This document shows positions 1 through 12,400 of a stretch of 64,000 nucleotides of DNA, piece after piece (the stretch's first letter is position 1; each line of letters begins with the position of its first letter). The notes beneath the pieces are model-generated. The model saw only the letters and a program-made list of their open reading frames with translations. It was not told the origin of the DNA and did not search any database. Origin of the DNA: Vanilla planifolia (Eukaryota > Streptophyta > Magnoliopsida > Asparagales > Orchidaceae); assembly GCA_023846275.1 (NCBI GenBank), contig CM043871.1:30782569-30846568 (forward strand), written 5' to 3'. The position numbers and the translations under genes are program-made.

Positions 1-3000
1 TTGGTGGCAATTTTGTTGAATTTCCCGGAGCAGCCTTACCATCATTAGTCACAGTTGATGAAACATTTTGCCTTACATTGGTAGTAGCAAATGTTTGAAA
101 CAACTTTGCAGGAAAACTAACATCATCATTGCATGGAACATCCGAGTCCTCTGTGTTTAATACACATATGGTTAGCTTTTCCATTAGTGCATCAGGAGAT
201 GCTCTTGAAGATGACGGCATATTACTGACTCCTGGAACTATAGAGCAATCAAGATTACTCAAGCCAACATTTTTCTCTACAGGAATAGCTTCGTGTTCCA
301 TAAAACTCTCGTTCTTACAAGCCGTAATGCCTGTATCCAAAGCTTCTGATGGTTTAGATTCTCCAGGATCAGTCAAGTTATCCATTTGGTTATCAGTAGG
401 AGAACTTAAAAGTATGGAACCAAGACCATTCAGGCAGGATCTACCTCCAAAATCATCCACATCCACATCAAACAAATGAACCTCCTCCTCGTCATCGGTG
501 AAGGTCAAGCCAGGGCTAGAAAATTCAATAAAGTTGTTTTCTGATAACAATGATGAATTGTCTAAAGCAACTGTAGATGTCCCAACATTTAGCTTGCCCT
601 TTGGAGTAACATCATCAGATGCTTGGTGATCCATTTTTTTGACATGCTCCATAGTGAGGACTCCACAGTCATTTTCTTCAAATTGAGCATCCATAGGCAG
701 AGTTGGTGTAGCATCTTCAACAATTGTTTTCCAAATAGGAAGATCGGGTGGAGAAGAGGAATAACCAAGCTGATTAAACGTAGAGCAAGATTCTGCAATC
801 TTTGGTCCAGGGTTGAGATTTCCTCCAACAGCACAACAAAGATTATCTTGAATACTATTCATTGAACTAAAATCCCTTGAGGGCTTTACTTCTATATCCA
901 CATTAGCATTAGCATTGTTTAAAGCCAAACTATGGGTTGGTCTGGATTCTGGCACATCTTGGGTCTGCGATGAACAATGATTTCGATCAAGTGCACAAGG
1001 GAATTCGTTTCCTGAGATGTTAGCTTCAAATCTCTGACTTGCATCATTTAAGCCAGCTTCATCCATAGGACTGCAAGAAATATTTTCCATATTTGCAAAT
1101 GAGCAATCCCTGCCCAATATTCCATCTGGAAGCTCAGTCTCAACTGATCCAACAATGCCTCCATGAAATTCATCTTGACTAACAGTATAATTTGTATCTA
1201 AATGTAAATAGTTGTCAGATGAAGGCACATTAATGGGAGATTTGTCAAGAATGAACTCTTTATGCCACTTAAATTGATTATTTAAATAGCTCTCTGTACC
1301 AACATGCGAGCTTGGTAGCTCAAGGAAATCAAAATTGGCAGATCCATGCGATTCACTACGTGCTTTCTTTCTTGCTGCATAGTAGTGACATTGCAAACTG
1401 TCCACTTTCCTCCTCCCAGTTAAACTCTCCTTTAATTTGGAATTGCAAGCTCTACCAGGTTTAGAAGGGTTGCATGCTGATAATCCAATCTCAATATCAA
1501 TGATGCGAGCAGATGCCTCAGCAGATGTATTCAAGTCATACAGAAGCAAACGCCACCGGTCTTCGAGTTCCCGAACAGTGATTCGTCTAGAAAAATTGAC
1601 AGCACCTTTAGCTAATGACTCCAAGGATGCACCAGCCTATTTCAAGGACGCATTATAATCAAGCATCGATTATAGTGGCACATAAATAAATTCAGGTTAG
1701 GTTCAATGGAACACAAAAAAGGCCAAACAAACCCAAATTCAACAGTTCTAGTTTATGAGATCTAGATATATAACATCACCCTTATGTTTTATTTCACCTT
1801 AAATGTTCAAATGTAAAACAATGCAAAAAGTGATGAATTAATAAACAATACTTAACACAATAAAAAAGATAAATCATTCACAGCAAAGCTAAAATTACAC
1901 AACAACTAACACCTTCATATGAATCCAACTTAAATTCAGACAGTGTTCTAGCTGGCAGTGCTCTCAAAAGCAAACTATGAAAGCATTCGCAGAATTTTAC
2001 AAAAAGCAAGAAAATATTTTTTAGGGAAATTTTAATACTGTTGGAATTAATTTCAGCCCTGCCCGTCCTACTCTACAACACGAATTATCTATATCACTTT
2101 CCAATAACATTCGCAGATGTTTGCTCGTAGTATTGAAGCTTCAAAGGAAAAAGGGTATATTAGAGTAGTTATCCCGTAAGTTGCATAATTGGTTACTTCT
2201 ACATTTGATTATTTGTATGATAAAATCTTAACACCTCTTAACCCTGCTCAACCATGTTACAACTTATCTGTGACCTTTTTAATTATTTGTAGCTTCATAT
2301 TTGTACTAGTGCTCCATCTAATGGCGTTTGAATTTGTTTATTGAGTTGATTCTAACATTATGATTTGACACATTGCATGCCTTGTTTGCTAAATGCTATC
2401 TATGCTTTTTCGATAATGAAATAATCTATCAATTATTTTTGAAAAGTTGGCGGTTTCAATGTAACGTTTTGACACGTTTCATTATTAATTTTTACAAAAC
2501 TTTTCTCATCCTATATTGTAAGTATAATGTTTTGAAGATATCAGTGCATCATAGCACTTTCTTCGAAAAACAAATAATATCCACTCACAAAAAAAAGAGA
2601 TACTGCCTTCTTAAGGCTAAAAGCTGCCTATTTATGGGCTCCAAGGAAATAAGAAAGATGCCAATCAAACTCAACTTGAAAAATAATTAACATTTTAATG
2701 GATCTAAATGGCACAACTACCACAGGGATTCTTCCAAATAGAAATAACTTCGTAAAAAATAAGCACATAACTAAATAGTTAGTATTCAATCTACCAGGAC
2801 AAAACTTTCAACTCTTATCCTACATAAGCTATTATTGTCCTTCTATATGAAAGAGAAACAACCCAAGGATGTTCAGCTCAATCAGCTCTCAATTCTTACA
2901 TTTGATGATAACAAGGGTGATATCTGTTTGGACTTGAAAATGATTTCATCCAAGAAAGATGCAAACGAGTTTGCGTTCGAAAATCCCAAATGCAAATTGC

Positions 3001-4073
3001 CTCTTCTCAGTTTACTAAGTAAAGCTCAAAAGCTGACCTTGACTTTGGTATTCCATCCCAAAATGATTACAGCTTTAATATGGAATATTCGAGGCATTGC
3101 AAGCAATGCCTCCCTCAACCGAGCTAAAGTCTCATCCTAAATCATAAGAACTAATTATTGGCTCTACTTGAACAAATGGTAAATGAATCCCAAGTTTCGA
3201 CTTTTTCTTATAAATTGGGGCTCAATAATGGCATCCACAATCAATCAAATAAGATATAAATTATTTTGAATGATCAACTCCAAATAGACACAATCTATTA
3301 TTCAGACCAGTCCATGCTTATAAAGGTGAAAAAGGAAAATTCGGATAACGTAGTGTTCTAGTCTATTGTGCTGCAAAACACACTAGATGTCAAAGGACGA
3401 TTTTGCAGTCTGAGCTCCCACAACATCAGCAATTGTCATTAAACAATCCATGTCTTATGGGTTATGATTTTAATGTTATTATAAACGTAGACGAGTACTT
3501 GGGCCCAACTGTTTAGGATATCAAAGCAATGAAAGACTTTCAAATGTTCATAGAAAATGCTTCCACAATCCAACCACATGTAATAAGCACCTTTACCTAT
3601 CACAACAAAAGGAATGAAGCTCCAATCTGGAAATGATTGGATAGATTGCTATGCAATGAAAGCTAGTTAGTTCTATTTCTCAAATTTTCAGGGCAACAAC
3701 TTAGTAAGTTCAAGTCTGATCATGCATCAATTATGCTCCAAGTATACAGTTCTAGTCAAAGAAAGCAACATCAGTTCAAATGTATGCAATGTGATTTCAA
3801 CACAAATCCTTCAAGGACATGATTAAAAAAGATGAAGATCTATCAAGTATAACAACTAATTTGTACAAATTTGGAGCTAAATCAAGAAGGCTTAAAATGC
3901 TTCTGAAATAATGGAATAAATAAATGTTTGACAATATTTTCAATAGCCACAAAGTAATAGAGAAAGTAGTTAAATTGCTAGAAGAGCAATATAACAAATC
4001 CCCATCTAAGGATAATAGGTCGAAGTGGACTAAGTCTCAAGCAGACCTCATTAGATGCCAAACCTTGAAAGAA
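1..4073. repeat. Inverted duplication, left arm, near-identical tract
   Basis: Each base x in this tract pairs with base 47702-x on the other strand (47701-43629). The sum is constant at 129, 1437, 2373, 2835 and 3797, so there is no net insertion or deletion over about 4 kb. By eye I found only scattered single-base differences, mostly transitions, for example near 148, 303 and 326-330 and in the intron near 1690 and 2025. The tract covers part of exon 2, the 3' part of intron 1 and the 5' part of a LINE. Mismatches cluster at 4059-4063, just before it ends. Confidence 0.93.
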
Positions 4074-4167
4074 AAAAGGCAGGTGGGGGGAGAACTACCT
4101 CGACAGCGTTCTTGAGAAGGAGATCGTCTTGTGGATTCCACTTGTTAAAAGAGGTGAGAGCGCCCAT
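1..4167 (-). CDS. MCRS1-like FHA protein gene, left copy (5' part; runs off the window)
   Basis: This is the inverted partner of the gene at 38225-51210. Exon 1 is 4099-4167 (23 codons, MGALTSFNKWNPQDDLLLKN then AVE). Its donor gt lies at 4098-4097. Exon 2 starts at 1636 after an AG at 1638-1637 and is still open at base 1, where the window ends. Joined, the start reads as the N-terminal microspherule-protein domain (NKWNPxDDLLLKNAVEAGASLESLAKGAV, then the ITVRELEDRW motif). Intron 1 is only 2,462 bp, against 7,772 bp in the right copy. Exon 1 differs from the right copy at 7 of 69 bases; six changes are silent and one gives Gln for His. Exon 2 differs at only a handful of sites over 1.6 kb, so the two exons have different ages of divergence. 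The C-terminal FHA domain would lie outside the window, so I cannot say whether this copy is whole. Confidence 0.8.
2835..4073 (+). mobile_element. LINE (L1-type) 5' fragment with endonuclease domain, left copy
   Basis: The plus strand encodes the start of a plant LINE ORF2 endonuclease: ITALIWNIRGI near 3065, then a DFNVIINVDEYLGP box near 3465-3505 (family form: GDFNVI...DEKRGG). An FTYHN-like box lies near 3590, and KSDHASIMLQ, the SDH endonuclease motif, near 3715-3740. Several stops interrupt it, so it is inactive. It stops abruptly at 4073, where the inverted-repeat match ends, while the right copy (minus strand, 44867 downward) continues into reverse transcriptase. It lies antisense within intron 1 of the left MCRS1-like gene. 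Confidence 0.8.
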
Positions 4168-5388
4168 GTCCCTTGCTTCCACCGATCACTAGCACGCCTG
4201 AGAAAAAAGGAAAACGAAAAGAAAGGCGGTGAAACGGGAAGCCGGCAAGGGCATCACGTGAAAAAAAATTCTTCCTTTTCCAACTATTTGGTCCTAGGTT
4301 GTGACTTCCATATATTGTCTTAGATTATTTAAATAAAATTTTAGATTATTTTCATATTTAATTAATGCAAAAAAAATATTTTTATTTTCCACAAATATTA
4401 ACAATCTTTCATGAAAAAAAAGCACCTGCAAAACAGAAGGTAATTCTATGTACTTTTTTTATTTTTACACAAACAAATCATAATAAAATAATTACTAACA
4501 TAATCACATAATACTTATTCTCCTAGTATTACTCTTTATCCATTCGTTCAATTTTTCATAAGAGTAATTCTAAAACATCATCAAATCATAGTTTAAAACA
4601 TATTTTTTAATCTACAAAAATAATATAAATAAGATAATTTTATTTAAGATAATATTACAAAAAGTTTAAAACTACTTCAATTATTTTATAATATTAATTA
4701 TTTAACTAAATATTATTAATTATAAATTTTTAATAACACTTAAAAATGATATTTTTCAAATTAATTTTTAATTAATCATTTACAATATTTAACAACATGC
4801 ACATTAACCAAAGCATTAATTTAAATTTAAATAATCTTGTACTGTACTTGCTTCTAAAATCTTACTTCATTATTAATTATTACTAGATTTAAAAATGTCA
4901 ACATTTACCTTCAATCTTTCTAAATGGTAAACCTGAAAAACCCACCACTAAATCTTCTAAATAAGATTTTCCTAATTCCTTATATGTAATCAACTAATAA
5001 AAATTTTACAACACCAGATTCTAGCACCACAAAAAAATGCACAAAAGTTATCATAATTCTATCAGATAATAAGGCAAAAAAATTAACAATACAACATTTT
5101 AAATAAGAAATGAAAAATATCATGAAAAAATAAATATTTTTTTAGAGTGGTATTCATTCAAAACAAAGTATGCTAAAATAGCTCGAGTCATGATGAGAGT
5201 ATTTTGCATGTGGATATCATAATTAAGGATAACCTCTCATTAATTTTGGGATGAACTTAGAGAATCTTTCCAACGCTCATTAATTATTAAGTAATCAAGT
5301 TCGTCACAGGCTCATTCATCTAAAAGCTCTCTTCTTTATAAGATTGTTGTCCTCAAGTTTGCAAACACACTAAGAAGAGCTTTTTTTA
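4074..5388. repeat. Inverted duplication, left arm, diverged part (exon 1, promoter, upstream)
   Basis: This region pairs with 38323 down to about 36990 in inverted orientation, but at clearly lower identity than the neighbouring tract: about 10% in exon 1, and more with indels upstream. Matching landmarks include the purine/pyrimidine run after the exon 1 donor, the stretch at 4857-4915 against 37430-37490, and 5160-5385 against 37230-36990. The match stops near 5388. Confidence 0.85.
4168..4330 (-). promoter_or_regulatory. Upstream region of left MCRS1-like gene with a G-box
   Basis: This is the proximal upstream sequence of the left copy, aligned with 38060-38224 of the right copy. A palindromic CACGTG (G-box core, bound by plant bHLH and bZIP factors) lies at 4255-4260. 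At the aligned place the right copy has TGCGTG (38111-38116), so only the left copy has the palindrome. The first bases upstream of ATG (GGAAGCAAGGGAC) are shared with one change. I see no clear TATA box. Confidence 0.45.
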
Positions 5389-5945
5389 TGGATAGTTGAT
5401 CAAAAAAGGAAGTTACAATCCTTAATCTTTAATAATAAATCTCAATTCCATAGAGTGGTGTGACTCCCTAATCATATAGCTTCACAATTCTATATCCACA
5501 AAATGTTTTTTCTTAAAGACCTAGCACATTACATCATTTCTACTAGTTATAGCACATTGTCTTATTTCTAATAGTTCTAAATCCCTCGATCTATAGATTA
5601 CAAAAATAAAAATACAAGATGTATATGCCACAACTATTACAATAAACTATGCATGAAAAAGATTCAATATCAACAAATATTACAAAGAATAGGTAATTTC
5701 ACATATAAAAGCACTAGAACAGTTATGGATAGAACGAGTGAAAGATTAGAGTAAAACATATTAAGGATAGATTTATCCTTGCTTTCATAGGAGGGTATAG
5801 GATTAGCCTTCAATTCATAAGAGGATATTCTCAAAAGAACAATTTGTAAACTCTAAGTTCAATAATAACTTTTAATAAAGCCCTAAAGTAGTCTAAATGA
5901 GGCTTGGAAAATAAAATATGTTGAAGACAATGATGTTACTTTGAA
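5388..5945. repeat. Relocated copy of an MCRS1 intron-1 segment
   Basis: This segment is the reverse complement of 39597-39020 at roughly 90% identity. Matching ends include ATGGATAGTTGATC (5388 onward against 39595 backward) and GATGTTACTTTGAATGCTAA (5928-5945 against about 39045-39020). In the right copy the segment lies inside intron 1, 0.7 kb downstream of exon 1. Here it lies upstream of the gene, joined directly to the end of the promoter homology. Confidence 0.85.
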
Positions 5946-8699
5946 TGCTAAAACAAATTTGACCCTAAATTAATCAAATATATTCTTCTATAATTATCCA
6001 TATCAAAAAAATCATAAATATTATTCTCTAATCACAAAAAAAATCCATAATTCAATAGATGTAATGTTTTTTCAAAATTTAACTTTACTACTCCAAAAAT
6101 ATTATTCAGGGGGAGAATAATACACAAGAATGTCATTTTTGAAAAATTGATGAAAACCCTCAATGTTCCTTTACACATGTACTTCATTCCTCAATTTCTT
6201 AAACAAAAGAACAACCATGAGAAGATTGAACGACGAACACAAACTAGGTTCATTTAGGAGGCAAAACCAAATCCACAATCCTCTCAACCTTCACAATCTT
6301 TATGTAACACTAATATTGAATTTTTAAGAGATCTTGACTTTAATATTGTTTTAAAGAAAGTAACAAGATCATACATAAATCATCCCATTGGCCCGCTTTT
6401 TTATCTCCTTTTAAGTTGCTTCCACCCCTAGCTGGATAAAAGGCCAAGTTTGACACTTTTGTGGTTGCTAACGACAAGGCGGGTGTTGTTATTGTCGATC
6501 GTGATTGCTTGGGTAACTCCTTGCGTGTGGCTGAGATGAGATTTTGCCACCCCTTCTATGATGGAAGAATGTGCGCTCCTAGTTATGATTTACTTTGGCC
6601 TCCTGGTGCTTCCACCATTCTTGCAAGATATGGATTGAGTCTAACTCCTTGGAGGTGATTACTTTGTTCTCTTGATGCTTTTTTGGGGAAAGCATTGATG
6701 CTCAGTTCTTTATGCTATGATGAGGAACCATTCATTTGCTAACTACAAAGTCTCTCACGTGGTTAAAAAGAGCAACCACACAACGAATTGGGTAGACATA
6801 CTCACGATCTCTTTTGAATGTATGTGAGCATGAGGTATAACCCTACTTGTCAAGTTGAAGATCCATGCTAATCTTTTGTATGAACAACCTTATTGTTTTG
6901 TATGAACAACCTTAAGAAAAAGATGATTAAATGTAATTGAGAACTAAATAAATGTATATCACCATGACTAGTCATGGAAGACAAAGTTTCATCAACAATT
7001 GTAACTTGCATGATAACATTAATATAATTTTCGTAAGTGGAGATCACACCCACAAAACAATTCATATGGTTAAAGATACCAGTACCAATGAACATCCTTC
7101 ACCTAGAGTTGTCAATAATAAAAAAAGCTTCTTAGTTATCTTGTTGAACCACAGAGTTAACGAGCAATGTGACAATATTGGTACTACATTTACAAGGTCG
7201 AGAATGAAGGTTGCATAGGGCTTCCACTGTTTGGGTTTGAAAAGAGATTGATTTACCATGGTGAATACCTATGTTGCATGCTAATGTTTGCTAGGATCAA
7301 TCTTGCTTTCAAGAGTGATGGTTGGGAGGTTTTCATCAATTCTCAAAGCAAGCTTCATCAACGTAATAGGATTTGTTACAATCATCACAGCAAAAGGTCT
7401 TCATCTTCATATGTTATCCCATTGTCGTACAATTTTTGGGAGAAATAGTGTCACCTTTATGGAAGGGTTGAATGTTTCCTTAACATGAATGCAAGAGGAT
7501 TGGTTGCTAAGCCTTAGTTGTCAACCGAGGATACATGCCAATCGACTAAATCTGATCACCTTTTTGTAAGTCATAAGAGGAAAGGAAATAAGTGGCAAAA
7601 AAATATGCTTTGTTACCATAAAAATAGTAGAATAATTTGGAATATTTTTCCCCTTTGTCCTTGTTTCATAGAAGCATTATAACATATAAGAGGAAGTTAC
7701 AAAAAAAATTAGACATCTAACTACAAAAACTATTGATTTCTATCTAACTACAAAAAATATACAAATGAAAAAACATTAACAATAAGAATAGGTATTGATT
7801 GGGCAAAGCATAAAGTATAACCCATGGAAAATCTTATAACATTGAGATTGATTCTTTCCAAAATGAAATGATTCCAATTCAATCTCAAAAAGAACGAAAA
7901 AATCATGTATGACACCAAAATCAGACTTTTGGAACTTCCATAGCTATAAGGAAAACATGTTTCCACTACATTAGAATTTCTAACCGTTAAAAAAATCATG
8001 TTTTCCATTCATTTGAGTCACCTTTTAGAAATTAAAAGGGTGAGCATCCCAAGCAACAAAGTCCATAAGTTAACACCAGTTTTCAAAATTGAATAGGCTA
8101 AAAAAATCATTTCTTCAGGGTTATGATCTTTCTTCTATATAGGATGGGGAAGCTAGCACTCCTACAATTGTGTCGCTTATATTCCCTTTTTATAATTTCA
8201 AGTGACTATGCAAAAGTGACATGTTCATGTTTAAAGCTAGCATCTAGAACAACAACTTTAATCTTACAAATCTAGCACAAAAATATATCCCTCTCACGTA
8301 CCCAATGGAATTTGGTTGCCACATTCACGATTCCAAACAATTTACCGAATATTTTGAATGTAATATTTAATCCTTCAACATTATTTCTAATTACTAATAA
8401 CAATAACATAACAAACTTGATTAACATAGTCATTCTATAATAAGATTTAACTTTTAATGGCTAGGCAATTTTAATACTCACAACATTGTGCCTATCCATT
8501 GTAAGGATCTTAGAGACTATTTGGATTATTGACTTTTGAAAACCAATGACTTTCAAAACTTAGACTTGCCTTTTAAAAATTTGTTATTTGATTTGATGAC
8601 TTTTGAATATTATCATTAAACTATGTTCTTTGTTTTGATTTATCTTTTTTGTTAGTGTCTTGAATTATTTATACCCAAGTTGAGATTACCCATCCACAT
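5946..8699. other. AT-rich spacer without a recognised gene
   Basis: Apart from the RNase H fragment near 6.4-6.66 kb, I see only short chance frames and no splice-compatible gene. A short GGGGGAG tract near 6108 is followed by AT-rich decayed sequence. It is probably old transposon debris, but I could not assign a family. Confidence 0.5.
6405..6658 (+). mobile_element. RNase H-like (RVT_3 type) fragment of a retroelement
   Basis: The plus-strand frame reads PPLAG, a stop, then KAKFDTFVVANDKAGVVIVD and RDCLGNSL. This fits the plant RNase H pattern PPxxGWxKxNxDG...GxGxVxRDxxG: the conserved first Asp (FDT), the AGVVIVDRD strand and the following LG turn. The expected GW is replaced by a stop and the sequence after NSL no longer fits, so it is a short dead fragment. 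The family is most like the RNase H of plant non-LTR elements or RNase H-containing LINE derivatives. It could also be a remnant of a host RVT_3 protein. Confidence 0.45.
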
Positions 8700-9440
8700 T
8701 TTTATTAGGTGCAAGCAATGATAAACAATGGTAGACGTCTAACAACAATAGTTAATGGTAGGTGCCTTTCAGTGGCAATGATCAATAGTAGGGGGTTGGA
8801 GACTGGTAACATTCACGACTGCAAACATTCAACACTTATTAGTGGATGGCATTTAGCAATGGTTTGCAGCAAGTGGTGTTCAACCATGTTCAAAAACAAT
8901 GGTTAGTGATTAGGTACAAGCGATGATAATGGGGATCAACTAATGTCAACAACCGGGGTGATCAACGGACACGACAATTGGTTATAATCGATGGAAGTGG
9001 TAGAACATTGGGGGCTGCAATCAATGAGAGTGACAGATGTTGTTAGCAACAATCGACAAAAGTTCTTGATGTTAGGAGTGGTCAACAGCATCTATCGACA
9101 ATAGCTGGCAAATTCACTAGCATACACAATCATTGGCGGTGGTCAACAATGGTGGCAGTTAATAATGATCGACAGCAATCAGCGGTAATCAATGGCATTT
9201 GGTGGTAGTCAAAATGGTCGTTAGTGGTGGTCGACAACCATCAATAATGGGGATGTTTGATGGTGGGAAACAGTGCTTAATGGAAGTGACAATTGGCACC
9301 GTCCAACAATAAGTAGTGATTATTAATAAGTGGTGTTCAACGACAGTCAATTGTGGTCGATGAGTTATGGTAATTTTTTGTGGTTGACGAGTGGTGATCA
9401 GTGGTGGTTAGGGGGAGGTTGAAAACTTTTGATAGTAAAA
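8700..9440. repeat. Cryptic GGT/CAA-rich low-complexity tract
   Basis: About 740 bp are built from short recurring words on the plus strand, such as CAATGG, GTGGTC, GGTAATC, AACAATGG and GTGGTGGTC. There is no exact period. The tract is much richer in G than its flanks and shows strong G-over-C asymmetry in its second half. It looks like a decayed minisatellite or slippage-built tract; no frame is long enough to suggest a protein. Confidence 0.6.
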
Positions 9441-12400
9441 GACAAAGAAAATTGACGATTGAGAACAAAAACAAGTAACAATGAAAATGGCTAACAACAA
9501 GAGGTAGCCAATTGTAAGCTAACAAGGTCGTGATGAGAACAAAACTTCTTAACTTTTAAAAGTCAATATATGTAGGCCACATTTGTCAACTTTTGGAAGT
9601 CTCTGTTTAGAGGCTTTTAAAAATCTATTTATATTAGATATCAATGGATATTTGCAAACCAAACTAATGACTTTCTATTGAGTTTTTGAAAGACATGACA
9701 TGTTTGACAACCAAGTGTCTCCTTGACACTAACCCACATTTACATGAAGCTCATACTCAAAATGTAAAGGAACCTTAATGCAATTCCCCCTATTTCTATG
9801 AAACACGATCTAAAAAAACATGGGTAAAAACAAAATTTTCCAATAACCATTGCTATCTTGTTAAGGCTTACATTCCCACACTACATATCTTCACCATTTC
9901 TCTTTGCCTAAAAAAATTGAATCATTAAAGGAAACCAAACACCAATTGAAAGGTCTGTGAAATACATAATGATATGGAAAAATGATAATGAAATTGGGAT
10001 TGCAAAATTTTTCTATATATGTAAGCAAATGCACAAAAATTAATGTTTACTCATAAAAGACTATATTATTAACCCTTAACAAAATATCTCTACAAAGAAA
10101 AAGTGTTAAAGCTCAAGACCTATGACTTGTAATACTTTGTAACCTTACTCTGTGCTAAGCACCACTAGTAGGAAACCTTGCAAATCAATTAAGGTGCAAC
10201 CACATAGAACATTTATTTCTTTTAACGAAATGGCATATTCCGTAATGCTCAAATAATCTTCCTAAACCATTGATTCACTATGTGTTATGGAAATAATTTT
10301 TGGTTCTCTCTTGTTCTAGCTACTATTGTTGGGATTCAAACACACATTCTTTATCAAGGAAGGCCTACAAGTAGGGGTTGTCAAGCCTATAATTGAGGAT
10401 TGTTTTCTTATTTACTTAAATCCAGCCAATCAAGAATTTTCACTGACAACAAGCCAAGACAATAAAACCAAGGCAACCACTTCTATGGAAGATCAAATTT
10501 CTTCACTTATAGAGTTTATATTGCCAAAACCACTTCCACAAAAAATTCAAAAACCCACCAAAGCATATGCATAAGAAAAACCTACTAGAGAGATCATATA
10601 ATATGGTTCTAAACTATAGTGAGTCTATTTTATATCTACTAAGAACATAATCCTTCAATCATTCTTTCCACTTCCACTAAGATCTTTCTTTACACCCACA
10701 CCACTAAGAAAAAAGTTCATCACCACCTTTGGAAGTCTCTTAAGATATTGTCAAACATCTCATACCTATTTTTTAGTAAAAGAAAAGAAAGGTAAAATCC
10801 TTATATTATTCAATTCAATGAGTAGATGTGGAAATCAAATATATTAAGCATGTCACAACCAAAGTCATCATGCTTCAAGGCTTTGTCATGAATACTCTCC
10901 AAGATTCATCACTAAGAGACTCCATAGAACCATACCCAATTTTACTGAATAGGTTTAACAATACAAGCATGCTAAAGAATAAGAGTGACAACACTACTCT
11001 TTAAAACAGGATGGCAAAAACGTTTAGAATACTACCCACTCCCAAGCTTAAAAAATATAACGGCACTAAGAAGAACCTTAACATCAAAAATACTTGCTCT
11101 ACACCATCAAACGCCAAAACAATAAAAATTCTAATAAATATGTTAAAAAGGTATCACAAAGGGATCTCCTTTAATCCACTTGGAACAAAACCAAATTGTG
11201 ATCACAATTATAAAAAATGCATCTAGAAAAACAATACATGCTAGTAAACAAGTTCGATAAAAAGCCTACTTGAAAAAGTACAATTACATTACCGTTAGTT
11301 CAACCTCAATAACTCAAAGACAAACACTTTTGACTTACTGCTTCACTAACAGAAAAGATCAAATTAAAATTAAACAAAGTTCAAGTTTGTCCATTATGAT
11401 AATGTCTTACTCACCAATTATATCAATAAAGACTTTACCAACAATGATCTCATCATCAATAACAACAATGCCAAATAGCTCCAACTCTCCTACATAAAGT
11501 TTTCCCAAAAATGAGAAATCATAACCCCTCACCAATAGGGTTATCACTAGCTCCTAGGACCTAGTTTTTTGGTATAAGTGGTGCCGAAGGGAAGCTCCGA
11601 CATTTCCAAACAAACTTTTCTTAGACTACAAGGCTTGTCGGATTGATGATGAAATAGATCTTATGGCCCCAAAGAATGAAACTCATAATCATAAGTGTGA
11701 CACTTCTTTATGGCTTATGTACTAGAATCAAGTATTTATATGATACTCATGCTCCTTGACATTTGTTTAATATATATATCTAATACAACATGTGGCACAC
11801 CAAATTAAAAAAAAAAATCAAATAAACTAATATTATCCAATATGTAATATTACTAGTGCATGTCTTCAAATAGTGTGAAATTGAAAACATAAATATAAGT
11901 ACCAAAATAAGATAGATTCAAGTCTTTCCAATGTTGTTTATGAGATCTTATTCAATTTTGGAATAAAAAACAATGCAACAATACATTAATTAGCACATTT
12001 GTTTAACAAGAAAAATATTATCTTGTATCATATAATTATAATTGAATTGTTTTAAAATTACAATTGAATTATAATTTTAATAATGATAACTTGATTTTGA
12101 GAAAGTTGATAATTTACTATTTTTATATTTATACATAATTCTTCTTATATTCTTATTGTCTTATCCTAACTTATTCGCATCTTACTTCTCTAACAATTGT
12201 AATATCACACCCATAACATATCATGTTCGTATCAACTTAATAATTTACCAAAAACCTTTACCAACTAGAATTCTCACATATTAGGTCAAAGGAGAAGCAT
12301 GCTTCATGACAATGCTTTTTCATGCCCTAGAAAAATAAGAGTATTTTCAACCAAAACAAATACACGAGTGGCAAAAAGTCATATGCAATAACATTTAATT

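Noticed and set aside
589-865. Frames of 80-81 codons on both strands, repeated identically at 46837-47113
   Set aside because: They are shadows of MCRS1 exon 2 in other frames. Their identity in both arms reflects the duplication, not selection on them.
2373-3140. Frames of 105 and 101 codons duplicated in both arms
   Set aside because: They lie in intron 1; the second is LINE sequence. Perfect conservation is due to the recent copying.
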